Source: Mycobacterium kyogaense
Lineage (GTDB): Bacteria > Actinomycetota > Actinomycetes > Mycobacteriales > Mycobacteriaceae
Length of the DNA: 64,000 nt
NCBI RefSeq assembly: GCF_003254575.1
Contig: NZ_QJUA01000010.1
Coordinates: forward strand, 85,070 to 149,069
Direction: 5' to 3'
The notes below the pieces were generated by a model, which was given only the letters and a program-made list of their open reading frames with translations, did not search any database and was not told where the DNA came from. Positions 46,978 to 55,989 of this stretch are shown here, in pieces. The translations under genes and the position numbers were made by a program. Positions within the stretch are counted from its first letter, which is position 1; each line of letters opens with the position of its first letter.

Positions 46978-49272
46978 GTGGCGGAGGCGCAGGCTCATGC
47001 CATGGACGAGGTGATCCCCGATGCCCACATCCGAGACATTCGCACGCTGTCGATCCGTGACGCCGAGGAAGCGGGCGGCAAGGGAGCCAACCTCGGTGAG
47101 CTGATGGCGGCGATGCTGCCTGTCCCGCCGGGTTTCGTGCTGCTGCGCAGCTGTTACCGCGACTCGATGCGCACAGGCGGCGTCGACGCCGAGCTTGCCG
47201 CACTGCACCGTGAAGCGCTCTCGGCCGTCGCCGATGGCGCGCGCCTGGAGGACCTGTGCGAGCGGATGCAGGCGCTGGTCCACAAAGCCGGCGTCGACAG
47301 CGCTCTGCGTGATGGGGTGCTGACCGCCTACCGCGGGCTCGGGCCCCAGGCGCGGGTCGCCGTCCGCTCCTCCGCGACCGGCGAGGACGGCGCCGACGCC
47401 TCGTTCGCGGGCATGAACGCCACGATCACCAACGTCACCGGCGACACGGAGTTACTCGACGCCGTGATCCGTTGCTGGGCATCACTGTTCAGTCCCCGGG
47501 TGATCTCCTACCGGGCCAGCCGCGGCTTCACCGACGATCCCGCCATGGCGGTCGTCGTGCAGCAGATGATCGACTCGGAGAAGGCCGGGGTGGCGTTCAC
47601 CGCTGATCCCAGCACCGGCGCGCGCGACCGGGTGGTGATCGAGGCTGCGTACGGGCTCGGCGAAGTCGTGGTGTCCGGCGAGGTCGAGCCGGACACCTAC
47701 GTCGTCTCCAAAGACACGCTCACACCGGTCGATATTCGGCTGGGCCACCAGAAATTCGAGATCGTCCGGGGCCCCGACGGCAAGGACATGCCTGTCGACC
47801 TCGACGATGCGCAGGCCGACAGCCGCGTCCTCACCGACGACGAGATCCGCGCGATCGCCCGCATGGCGATCGCCATGGAGGACCACAGCGGCTGCCCTCA
47901 AGACACGGAATGGGCGATCAGCGGTGCGGCCACGTATCTCGTCCAGGCTCGGCCCATCACAACACTCGGGCTCGTGACGCGGCCGGTCGAGGCACACGGT
48001 TCCGTGCTCGTGCGCGGCCTCGGTGCCGCCCCCGGTGTCGCGTCGGGGCCGGTACGCGTGCTCACCTCACCAGAGCACGGCGATCAACTCGAGCCAGGCG
48101 AGATCCTCGTCGCGCCGATGACGAATCCGGACTGGCTGCCTGCGATCCGGCGGGCGGTGGCACTGGTCACCGATTCCGGGGGGATGACCTGCCACGCCGC
48201 CATCGTGGCCCGAGAGCTGGGTGTTCCGTGCATCGTGGGCGCGCGCACCGCGACTACCGTCCTGCACGACGGCGAGTCCGTGACCGTCGACGGCGCCCGC
48301 GGCGAGGTGCTCTCCGGACGCGCCGCCAGTGTCGTCGCCCGCCCGCGTCCGAGTGTGGAGGCCGTGGCGCCGGAGGTGACGGCTACCCGCATCTACGTCA
48401 ACCTCGCGATGCCCGAGTCCGCGGAGAAGGTGGCGGCCACGACCGTGGACGGGGTCGGCCTGTTGCGCGCGGAATTCATGTTGACCGACGCCCTGGGCGG
48501 CCGGCACCCGCGCGATCTGATCGCCCGCGGCGAGCAGCAGAGCCTCGTCGCGCACATGGTGTCGTCGTTCGGACGGATCGCCCAGGCATTCGCGCCGCGT
48601 CCGGTCGTGTACCGCGCGACGGACTTCCGCACCAACGAATTCCGCAATCTCACCGGCGGCTCCACCTACGAGCCCGTGGAACACAATCCGATGATCGGCT
48701 ACCGCGGCTGCTATCGCTACGTCAAGGAGCCCGACCTGTTCGCCCTCGAACTCGAGGCGTTGGCGAGGGTGCGGGAGCAGTCGCCGAACGTGGCGTTGAT
48801 GATCCCGTTCGTCCGGACCCGCTGGGAACTCGAGGAGTGCCTGGAGCTGGTGGATGCGAGCCCGCTGGGTCGGCAGCGCGGCCTGCACCGCTGGGTGATG
48901 GCCGAGGTGCCCTCTGTCGTGCACTGGCTGCCCGAGTACATCGGCATGGGCATCGACGGTATCTCCATCGGCAGCAACGATCTGACGCAGCTGTTGCTGG
49001 GAGTCGACCGGGACTCCGAGGAGTGCGCCGAACTGTTCGACGAGGCCGATCCCGCCGTGCTGCACGCCATCCGGCGAATCATCGGCATCGCCAACAAGTT
49101 CGGCATCACGTCCTCGCTGTGCGGGCAGGCCCCCTCCACCAATCCCGCGTTCGCCGAGCATCTCGTCCGCTACGGCATCACGTCGGTGTCGGTGAACCCG
49201 GACTCGGTGGAGGCGACGCGGCGCGTCGTCGCCGCCGCTGAGCGCCGCGTGCTGCTCGACGCCGCACGATGA
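46978..49272 (+). CDS. ppsA: Phosphoenolpyruvate synthase (pyruvate, water dikinase)
   Basis: A 764-residue three-domain dikinase that makes PEP, AMP and Pi from pyruvate and ATP. The ATP-grasp domain has GGKGANLGEL and VRSSATGEDGADASFAG; the swivelling domain has the phospho-histidine in SGGMTCHAAI (about His406); the C-terminal barrel has GFP-like region EHNPMIGYRG and the catalytic Cys in SLCGQAPS. The start at GTG 46978 is chosen by distance from the DosR box; ATG 47002 is an alternative. The stop overlaps the MgtA-type ATPase start (ATGA). A DosR-linked PEP synthase would run the opposite way to the pyruvate kinase-like protein in this island. Confidence 0.88.
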   Translation: MAEAQAHAMDEVIPDAHIRDIRTLSIRDAEEAGGKGANLGELMAAMLPVPPGFVLLRSCYRDSMRTGGVDAELAALHREALSAVADGARLEDLCERMQALVHKAGVDSALRDGVLTAYRGLGPQARVAVRSSATGEDGADASFAGMNATITNVTGDTELLDAVIRCWASLFSPRVISYRASRGFTDDPAMAVVVQQMIDSEKAGVAFTADPSTGARDRVVIEAAYGLGEVVVSGEVEPDTYVVSKDTLTPVDIRLGHQKFEIVRGPDGKDMPVDLDDAQADSRVLTDDEIRAIARMAIAMEDHSGCPQDTEWAISGAATYLVQARPITTLGLVTRPVEAHGSVLVRGLGAAPGVASGPVRVLTSPEHGDQLEPGEILVAPMTNPDWLPAIRRAVALVTDSGGMTCHAAIVARELGVPCIVGARTATTVLHDGESVTVDGARGEVLSGRAASVVARPRPSVEAVAPEVTATRIYVNLAMPESAEKVAATTVDGVGLLRAEFMLTDALGGRHPRDLIARGEQQSLVAHMVSSFGRIAQAFAPRPVVYRATDFRTNEFRNLTGGSTYEPVEHNPMIGYRGCYRYVKEPDLFALELEALARVREQSPNVALMIPFVRTRWELEECLELVDASPLGRQRGLHRWVMAEVPSVVHWLPEYIGMGIDGISIGSNDLTQLLLGVDRDSEECAELFDEADPAVLHAIRRIIGIANKFGITSSLCGQAPSTNPAFAEHLVRYGITSVSVNPDSVEATRRVVAAAERRVLLDAAR

Positions 49273-51869
49273 CGGCCGTGCCGGCGGCTCCGGCGAGGAG
49301 TCGGGACACCATCGCCGGCGTGCCGGCCACCGAGGCGCTCGCAACGCTGAACACCTCACGGGACGGGTTGACGGGCTCCGAAGCCGCGACGCGACGTGCC
49401 CGATTCGGACCCAACGTGGTCCGCACCCACCACGTCAGCGCGCTCGCCGTCCTGCGCCGTCAATTCGCCAACGCGGTGCTCGGCCTGCTGGCCGCGACAG
49501 CTCTGCTGTCCTATTTTCTCGGCGACGACGCACAGGCCACCATCATCGGCGTCATCCTCGCACTCAGCGTCGGACTCGGCTTCGTCAACGAGTACCGCGC
49601 CGAAAGAGCCTCCGCAGCGCTGCATTCCGCGATGCGACACGCCGCTGTGGTGATCAGAGACGGCCACGACGTGCGTGTCGATGTCGCCGACCTGGTGCCC
49701 GGTGACGTGATTCGCCTCGCGCTCGGCGAACTGGTGCCTGCCGATGTCCGACTCCTCGAGGTCAACGGCCTCGAGTGCAACGAGAGCATCCTGACCGGCG
49801 AGTCCACCCCGGTCGAGAAGACGGGCGAGGCGATCTGTTCGGGTGAGCTGAGTCCGGCCAACGTCGCGTTCATGGGGACGGTGGTCAGCGCCGGTGAGGC
49901 CACCGCCGTGGTGTTCGCGACCGGCGTCGAGGCCGAGTTCGGGCGCATAGCAGTGGGATTGGGTGAGCGGCAGCCGGAGACGGCCTTCCAGATCGGTCTG
50001 CGCCGGTTCTCCTACCTGCTGCTGCGCGTGGCGCTGACACTGACCGTCGTCATCGTCGTGACCAACCTGCTGCTGGGCCGTCCCGTGATCGACTCGGCGC
50101 TGTTCGGGCTGGCCATCGCCGTCGGAATCACCCCGCAGTTGCTGCCCGCCATCGTCAGCACCAGCCTGGCCACCGGATCGCGACGCCTGGCGGCGGCCAA
50201 GGTGCTGGTCAAACGTCTCATCTGCATCGAAGACCTCGGCGACATCGACATTCTCGTCACGGACAAGACCGGAACCCTGACCGAGGGGCGGGTGGAATTC
50301 GTCGATGCCGTCGAACCCTCGGGTGAGCATTCGGACGCGGTGGTCGACCTCGCGCTGATGGTCACCGATCTCGACCCGTCGGCCGGTGGGGTCAGTGCCA
50401 ACGATCTCGACGCGGCGCTGTGGTCCGGACGGCAGCCGCTCACCGATGTCTGCCGACTGGCATATCTTCCGTTCGACCACACCAGCCGCGCCGCAACGGC
50501 TCTCACTGAGTCGACGCGCGGCCGACTGCTGGTGGTCAAGGGCGCGCCGGAACAGGTGCTGGAGCGTTGCGAGGGTGTCGGGGCGCAAGCCCGTCACACG
50601 CTGGCCGCGTTGTTCGAGGAGGGCAGACGCGTCGTCGCCGTCGCCTCGAGGGACGCCGCGGGGGCCAACGGGATCAGGGCCGAGGACGGCACCGGGCTCA
50701 GACTGGACGGTTTCGTCGTCTTCGCCGACATCCCGAAGGCGGCGGCCCGCGAATCGCTGAACCGACTCGCCGGCCTCGGCATCGAGGTCAAGGTCGCGAC
50801 CGGTGACAACCCACGGGTTGCCGAAAAGGTCTGCGCAGAGCTGTCGTTGACGTCGAAAGGGACGTTGGTGGGGGCTGATCTCGCACAGCTCAGTGATGCA
50901 GAATTAGCCGCGGCAGTGCGCGAGCACACGATCTTCGCGCGTATCACACCGACGCAGAAGGCCCGCATCGTCTCTTCTCTGCGAGCCACCGGACGCTCTG
51001 TCGGCTTCCTGGGCGACGGCGTCAACGACGCGCTGGCTCTGCATTCTGCGGACGTCGGTATATCGGTGGATTCCGCGACCGATGTCGCCAAGGATGCCGC
51101 CGACGTGGTGCTTCTCGAGAAGGACCTCGGGGTCCTCGCCGCCGGGGTCGCCGAGGGACGCCGAATCTTCGCCAACACCGTCAAATACGTGCTGATGGGC
51201 ACCTCGAGCAATTTCGGCAACATGTTCAGCGCGGCTGCGGCCTCCGCTGTGTTGCCGTTCCTGCCCATGCTGCCCAGCCAGATCCTGCTGAACAACCTGC
51301 TCTACGACGCTTCGCAGCTGGCCATCCCCGCCGACCGGGTGGACGACGCGCAACTGCGTGCACCATCGCACTGGAACATCGCGTTCATCCGTCGCTTCAT
51401 GCTCACGTTCGGTCCCGTCAGTTCACTGTTCGATTTCCTGACGTTCGGACTGCTGCTGGGCGCACTCCACGCAGGGCCCGTCGAGTTCCGTACCGGATGG
51501 TTCGTGGAATCGCTGGCCACGCAGACTCTGATCATCTTCGCGATCCGCACCAGGATGGTGCCGTTCTTCCGAAGCCGACCGGCAGTGGCGCTGGTGGCGA
51601 CCACCAGCACGGCGATCGCCGCGGGCGTGCTCCTCACGCTGTCCCCCGTCGCCGGCCACCTGGGGTTCACGCCGCTTCCGTGGCAGTTCTTCGCTGCGCT
51701 GGCGGGGCTGACCGTGGGCTATCTGGTGCTCGTCGAAGTCACCAAGACCGTGTTCTACGCCGAGCCCACTCGACCGCCGGGCGAACCTCTCCGCACCCGC
51801 GGACACGCACATCGGGTACATCGACGCGCCTCCCGGTTCAGCCACTCGGACAGACTTCCGCGGCCCTGA
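49269..51869 (+). CDS. MgtA-type magnesium/cation P-type ATPase
   Basis: An 866-residue P-type ATPase. The phosphorylation site is DKTGTLTEG and the hinge GDGVNDALAL. The membrane motif GITPQLLPAIVSTSLATGS, and SSNFGNMFSAAAAS with NLLYDASQLAIP, match MgtA/MgtB (type IIIB) Mg2+ importers rather than the CtpF calcium-like group. The N-terminal extension and the highly basic C-terminal tail (about 840-866) may be regulatory. The start overlaps ppsA by four bases, so it is the second gene of a DosR-boxed operon. Mg2+ import is inferred from family; PEP synthase needs Mg, but no mechanistic link can be shown here. Confidence 0.84.
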   Translation: MTAVPAAPARSRDTIAGVPATEALATLNTSRDGLTGSEAATRRARFGPNVVRTHHVSALAVLRRQFANAVLGLLAATALLSYFLGDDAQATIIGVILALSVGLGFVNEYRAERASAALHSAMRHAAVVIRDGHDVRVDVADLVPGDVIRLALGELVPADVRLLEVNGLECNESILTGESTPVEKTGEAICSGELSPANVAFMGTVVSAGEATAVVFATGVEAEFGRIAVGLGERQPETAFQIGLRRFSYLLLRVALTLTVVIVVTNLLLGRPVIDSALFGLAIAVGITPQLLPAIVSTSLATGSRRLAAAKVLVKRLICIEDLGDIDILVTDKTGTLTEGRVEFVDAVEPSGEHSDAVVDLALMVTDLDPSAGGVSANDLDAALWSGRQPLTDVCRLAYLPFDHTSRAATALTESTRGRLLVVKGAPEQVLERCEGVGAQARHTLAALFEEGRRVVAVASRDAAGANGIRAEDGTGLRLDGFVVFADIPKAAARESLNRLAGLGIEVKVATGDNPRVAEKVCAELSLTSKGTLVGADLAQLSDAELAAAVREHTIFARITPTQKARIVSSLRATGRSVGFLGDGVNDALALHSADVGISVDSATDVAKDAADVVLLEKDLGVLAAGVAEGRRIFANTVKYVLMGTSSNFGNMFSAAAASAVLPFLPMLPSQILLNNLLYDASQLAIPADRVDDAQLRAPSHWNIAFIRRFMLTFGPVSSLFDFLTFGLLLGALHAGPVEFRTGWFVESLATQTLIIFAIRTRMVPFFRSRPAVALVATTSTAIAAGVLLTLSPVAGHLGFTPLPWQFFAALAGLTVGYLVLVEVTKTVFYAEPTRPPGEPLRTRGHAHRVHRRASRFSHSDRLPRP

Positions 51870-51888
51870 GTCTCGCAGCGTTCGGCGA

Positions 51889-51907
51889 TCAGTGACCAAC
51901 GGCCCTG
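51889..51907. promoter_or_regulatory. DosR-like box upstream of the USP-USP-P1B ATPase operon
   Basis: ATCAGTGACCAACGGCCCT has GNGACC-AACG-GCCC, a DosR-type form. It is about 48 bases before the start at 51956 and just after the MgtA-type gene ends. Confidence 0.6.
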
Positions 51908-51955
51908 AACAACCGCCGTGGATCGTCTTAACCTGCTCCTAGAACGGAGACCACC

Positions 51956-52744
51956 ATGACTGACATGCGCAACTCCGCACCGGTCGTCGCCGGCATCGAC
52001 GGGTCGCAGACAGCGGTGCACGCCGCGCTGTGGGCCGCCGACGAAGCCGAATCACTGGGTGCCCCACTGCGACTCGTGTACGCGACGAAGAAGGCACATC
52101 AGCGCGCCGGCGACTACGCCGAGGATGTGCGTCGCGGCCATGCCGCGCTCCGGCAGGCACACACCGCGATCGACACCACCGGCAAACGACTCACCGTCGA
52201 GACGGAGGTCGTTTCCGGACCACCGGCGCAAGCACTTCTCTGCGAATCAGAAGAGGCGCAGATGATCTGCGTCGGCACCGTCGGAATCAGCCGCTACGCC
52301 CGGTCCGTCCTGGGCTCGACCGCGGCCGAATTGGCCGAGGGGGCGTGCTGCCCGGTCGCGGTGATCCGACCCGACCCCAGCCCGGACGAGCACGGATTGA
52401 CCTGGATCGTCGTCGCGATGACCGATCAGCCCGAGAAGGACAGTGTCGTCGAACACGCCCTTCGCGAGGCCACCCTCCGCCACGTGCCCGTGCTGGCTCT
52501 CGGCGACGACACGACGTCCGATCCCCTGGCCCAGCAGCTCGACCCTTGGCAGAGGCGGTACCCCCGAGCGCACGTCTATCCCATCCCCGATCGCGCCGGG
52601 GTGTCTCACTTCCTGCGGGGCCACGACGAACCCGTGCTGCTGTCGGTCATCGGCAGGAACCAGGCCGGCCAGCTCGCGCAGATCGTCGGAGAAGGCCATC
52701 CGGCATTTCACCATTCGGCGTCCTCGGCCCTGATCGTGCGCTGA
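51956..52744 (+). CDS. Universal stress protein, tandem form with degenerate second half
   Basis: A 262-residue Usp. The first domain (about 8-143) starts VVAGIDGSQTA and has an intact ATP-loop motif GTVGISRYARSVLGST (G2xG9xG-S/T form). The second half (about 150-262) is shortened, lacks that motif, and retains only the fold outline. The start is ATG 51956 with GGAG upstream. It begins a probable three-gene operon with the next Usp and the P1B ATPase. Usps of this group bind ATP and slow growth during hypoxia in mycobacteria. Confidence 0.82.
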   Translation: MTDMRNSAPVVAGIDGSQTAVHAALWAADEAESLGAPLRLVYATKKAHQRAGDYAEDVRRGHAALRQAHTAIDTTGKRLTVETEVVSGPPAQALLCESEEAQMICVGTVGISRYARSVLGSTAAELAEGACCPVAVIRPDPSPDEHGLTWIVVAMTDQPEKDSVVEHALREATLRHVPVLALGDDTTSDPLAQQLDPWQRRYPRAHVYPIPDRAGVSHFLRGHDEPVLLSVIGRNQAGQLAQIVGEGHPAFHHSASSALIVR

Positions 52745-52772
52745 CACGCCCCCACGAGGGAGGAAACGGTTC

Positions 52773-53660
52773 ATGTCGTCGAACCGGGAGTTCGGAATTC
52801 TCGTCGCCGTCGACGGGTCTCCGGAGTCGCATGCGGCCTTGCGCTTCGCCGCACAGGAAGCGACCCTTCGTCGCAGGCCCGTCACGGTGATGCACGTCGT
52901 GTCGCCGATCGTCGTCACCTGGCCGATCGAACCGGTCGTCACCGACTTCTACCAGTGGCAGGAGGACAACGCCGCGGATGTGCTGCGGCGCAGCCAGGAG
53001 ACCCTCCAGTCGTTCGGGGACACGGAGCTCGACGTGCGGATCGAAGTGCGTCACGACGGCATCGTGACCGAGTTGTCGAACGCATCACGCGAGGCCGACA
53101 TGATGGTGATCGGCAGCCGCGGCCTCGGACCGGTGGGCGGGGTGGCTCTCGGTTCGGTGAGTCGCACCATGCTGCACCACGCGGAGTGCCCGGTCGTCGT
53201 CGTCAAGGAGGGTGCGGTACGCGGAACAGATCGCAAGCTCCCCGTCCTGCTGGGAATCGACGGGTCACCTGCGTCCGAGGCGGCGACGGCGTTCGCATTC
53301 GAGGAGGCGTCCCGGCGCGGCGTCGACCTGATCGCCTTGCACGCCTGGAGTGATGTCGCGGTGTTCCCGATCGTCGGAATGAGTTGGCAGCAGCGCGAAG
53401 ACGAAGGTCACGAGATTCTCGGCGAACGTCTCGCAGGATGGCAGGAGGCCTATCCCGACGTTCGTGTCGTTCGCCGCATCGTGTGCGACAAGGCCGCCCG
53501 CTGGCTCATCGACGAGGCCAAGCAGGCTCAACTGGTGGTGGTGGGAAGTCGTGGCAGGGGCGGGATTCCGGCCATGCTGCTGGGCTCGATCAGCGCCGCC
53601 GTCGCCGAGTGCGCAACGACCCCTGTCGCGGTGGTGCGCGACGGACGACACCGTGCGTGA
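52773..53660 (+). CDS. Universal stress protein, two canonical ATP-binding domains
   Basis: A 295-residue tandem Usp like Rv2623 and Rv2005c. Both halves keep the G2xG9xG(S/T) loop: GSRGLGPVGGVALGSVS (about 114-130) and GSRGRGGIPAMLLGSIS (near 258-274). AVDGSPESHAAL and GIDGSPASEAAT are the strand-1 motifs. ATG 52773 follows GGAGG about seven bases upstream. The stop overlaps the next gene's GTG start by eight bases, giving coupling to a metal ATPase. Confidence 0.87.
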   Translation: MSSNREFGILVAVDGSPESHAALRFAAQEATLRRRPVTVMHVVSPIVVTWPIEPVVTDFYQWQEDNAADVLRRSQETLQSFGDTELDVRIEVRHDGIVTELSNASREADMMVIGSRGLGPVGGVALGSVSRTMLHHAECPVVVVKEGAVRGTDRKLPVLLGIDGSPASEAATAFAFEEASRRGVDLIALHAWSDVAVFPIVGMSWQQREDEGHEILGERLAGWQEAYPDVRVVRRIVCDKAARWLIDEAKQAQLVVVGSRGRGGIPAMLLGSISAAVAECATTPVAVVRDGRHRA

Positions 53661-55989
53661 TCGGTACCGGCCCCACCTCGAGCCGGCACTCGTCGTCGCG
53701 ACCATCGCCGCGCTCGGCGCCGGTGGCGTCGCGTGGCTGCTCGGCGCGCAGGCCACGGCTGAGTACTGCTGGGCGGCCGGTACCGCGATCGCGATCGTGC
53801 CCGCCGTCGTCTGGGTCCTGGTGGCGTTGCGCCACGGGCGGCTCGGGGTCGACCTGATCGCCGTCCTCGCCCTCGGTGGCACGCTGCTGGTCGGCGAGTA
53901 TCTCGCCGGGGCGCTCATCGCGGTGATGCTCGCCGGCGGGCGGGCTCTCGACGCCGCGGCCACCCGCCGCGCCTCGCACGACCTGCGGGCACTGCTCGAG
54001 CGCGCACCCCGATTCGCCCGGCGCCGACGTGGCGACCAGGTCGAGATCGTCGGGCTGGCCGATGTGTGCGTCGACGACGTCCTCGTCATCAGTCCGGGCG
54101 ATGTGGTGCCGGTCGACGGACGCGTGATCGACGCGCCGGCCGTGCTGGACGAGTCGGCGTTGACCGGCGAATCGGTCCACGTGGAACGCGCGGTGGGCGA
54201 CAGCGTCCGCAGCGGGGTCGTCAACGCCGGTGGTGTATTCGAGCTGCGCGCCGGCGCCACTGCCGAGGAGAGCACCTACGCGGGCATCGTTCTGCTGGCA
54301 GAACAGGCGAGCGCGGAGAGCTCACCCGTCGTTCGCCTCGCCGATCGGTACGCCGCGTACTTCCTGCCCCTCGCGCTGGTTGTGGCGGGGACCGCTTGGC
54401 TGGCAAGCGGATCCGCGGTGCGAGCGGTCGCGGTCCTGGTCGTGGCCACCCCGTGTCCGCTGCTTCTGGCCGCGCCCGTCGCGATCGTCTCCGGGCTGTC
54501 GCGGGCCTCACGCGCGGGTGTGGTGGTGCGCAACGGCGGAGCGTTGGAAAACCTCGGGCACGCATCGACATTGGTGATGGACAAGACCGGGACGCTGACG
54601 ATGGGCCGACCCGCCGTCACCGATGTCATCGCCGCGCCGGGCGCCGATGCCCATGACGTCTTGCGCGTCGCCGCATCGGTGGATCAGGTGTCGCCACACG
54701 TCCTGGCCGAGGCCATCGTCGCCGAGGCGCTGGCACGCGGTGAGACGCTGTCTCTGCCCTCGGACGCCGCAGAAGAGCCCGGGCGTGGGATCACCGCAAC
54801 CCTGGACGGTCGACGGGTCGCGGTGGGCAGGCTCACCGACGACAGGGTCACCGCGGTGTGGGCGCAGGGCGCGATGAATCAGGCCCGCCTCGACAATGCG
54901 GCGATCTCCTGGGTGTGCATCGATGGAGAACCCACGGGGGCGATCCTGCTTCACGATCCGCTGCGGCGGCAGGCCCCCCGCACCATGCGGCGGCTCAGGC
55001 GCGCAGGGTTCGACAGGCTGGTGATGCTGACCGGCGATCGTCTGGAACCGGCCCGCGAAGTGGGGACCGTCCTCGGCCTCGACGAGGTGTACGCCCATCA
55101 GACACCGGCGGACAAGGTCGCTGCGGTCCGCGCCGAAAGGGAACGGGCGGTCACGGTGATGGTGGGTGACGGCATCAACGATGCGCCGGCGCTGGCGGCC
55201 GCGACCGTCGGGGTCGCGATGGGGGCGCGCGGCGCCACCGCCTCCTCCGAGGCCGCCGACATCGTGCTGACAACCGACCGGCTCGACCGGTTGGCCGACG
55301 CGATGGACATCGCGCGCTGGTCGCGTCGCATCGCCGTGCAGAGTGCAGGGGTCGGCATGGCGCTGTCGCTGCTGGCGATGAGCGTCGCTGCGCTGGGGTG
55401 GCTTCCGCCGGCACCGGGCGCGCTCCTGCAGGAAGCCATCGACGTCGCAGTGATCCTCAACGCTCTGCGCGCGCTGCGGGGTGATCCGCGTGCGCAGGAG
55501 AGGCTGACAGCAGACACCGAGGAGATGGTGCAACGGTTCTCTGCAGAGCACGACGAGCTCCGGGACAGCCTGGGGCAGATTCGCACCACCGCGGATCGGC
55601 TGGCCAGCACCACCGATGGCACTGCCCTGCAGTCACTTTCACAGGTTCAGGCACTGCTGACAGAACGAATCCTGCCTCACGAGCACGCCGAGGAGGCGAC
55701 CCTGTATCCCGCGTTGGCCGCGCCGCTGCACAGCAGCGAAGCCACCGCCACCATGAGTCGCACCCACGCCGAGATCCAGCGGCTCTCCGACCGGGTCGGT
55801 GAACATCTCCGATTGGCGCAGGCCGCCGGCGGTGTTCAGCCGCAGCAGCGCGACGATGTCCTCGCGTGCCTGTACGGCCTGTACGCCCTGCTGCGCCTGC
55901 ACTTCGTGCAGGAGGAGGAGAACTACTTCACCCTCGTCGACGAGGATGCGCCGCAACGGGAGCGTCCGCGGCCTGCTCGATCGCGCTGA
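53653..55989 (+). CDS. P1B-5 heavy-metal ATPase fused to a C-terminal hemerythrin domain
   Basis: A 778-residue metal-transporting P-type ATPase. The metal motif TPC (VVATPCPLLLAAP, 266-268) replaces the usual CPC, and the phosphorylation site is DKTGT (Asp310). There is no N-terminal HMA metal-binding domain. Residues about 625-765 form a hemerythrin HHE domain, with FSAEHDELR, ILPHEHAEEATLYPAL, MSRTHAEIQRL and RLHFVQEEENYF supplying diiron ligands. TPC plus a hemerythrin tail defines the P1B-5 group known from Sinorhizobium Nia and Acidothermus, which handle Ni and Fe. Start GTG 53653 overlaps the Usp stop. The last 62 bases overlap the convergent kinase gene. Confidence 0.88.
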   Translation: MRDRYRPHLEPALVVATIAALGAGGVAWLLGAQATAEYCWAAGTAIAIVPAVVWVLVALRHGRLGVDLIAVLALGGTLLVGEYLAGALIAVMLAGGRALDAAATRRASHDLRALLERAPRFARRRRGDQVEIVGLADVCVDDVLVISPGDVVPVDGRVIDAPAVLDESALTGESVHVERAVGDSVRSGVVNAGGVFELRAGATAEESTYAGIVLLAEQASAESSPVVRLADRYAAYFLPLALVVAGTAWLASGSAVRAVAVLVVATPCPLLLAAPVAIVSGLSRASRAGVVVRNGGALENLGHASTLVMDKTGTLTMGRPAVTDVIAAPGADAHDVLRVAASVDQVSPHVLAEAIVAEALARGETLSLPSDAAEEPGRGITATLDGRRVAVGRLTDDRVTAVWAQGAMNQARLDNAAISWVCIDGEPTGAILLHDPLRRQAPRTMRRLRRAGFDRLVMLTGDRLEPAREVGTVLGLDEVYAHQTPADKVAAVRAERERAVTVMVGDGINDAPALAAATVGVAMGARGATASSEAADIVLTTDRLDRLADAMDIARWSRRIAVQSAGVGMALSLLAMSVAALGWLPPAPGALLQEAIDVAVILNALRALRGDPRAQERLTADTEEMVQRFSAEHDELRDSLGQIRTTADRLASTTDGTALQSLSQVQALLTERILPHEHAEEATLYPALAAPLHSSEATATMSRTHAEIQRLSDRVGEHLRLAQAAGGVQPQQRDDVLACLYGLYALLRLHFVQEEENYFTLVDEDAPQRERPRPARSR

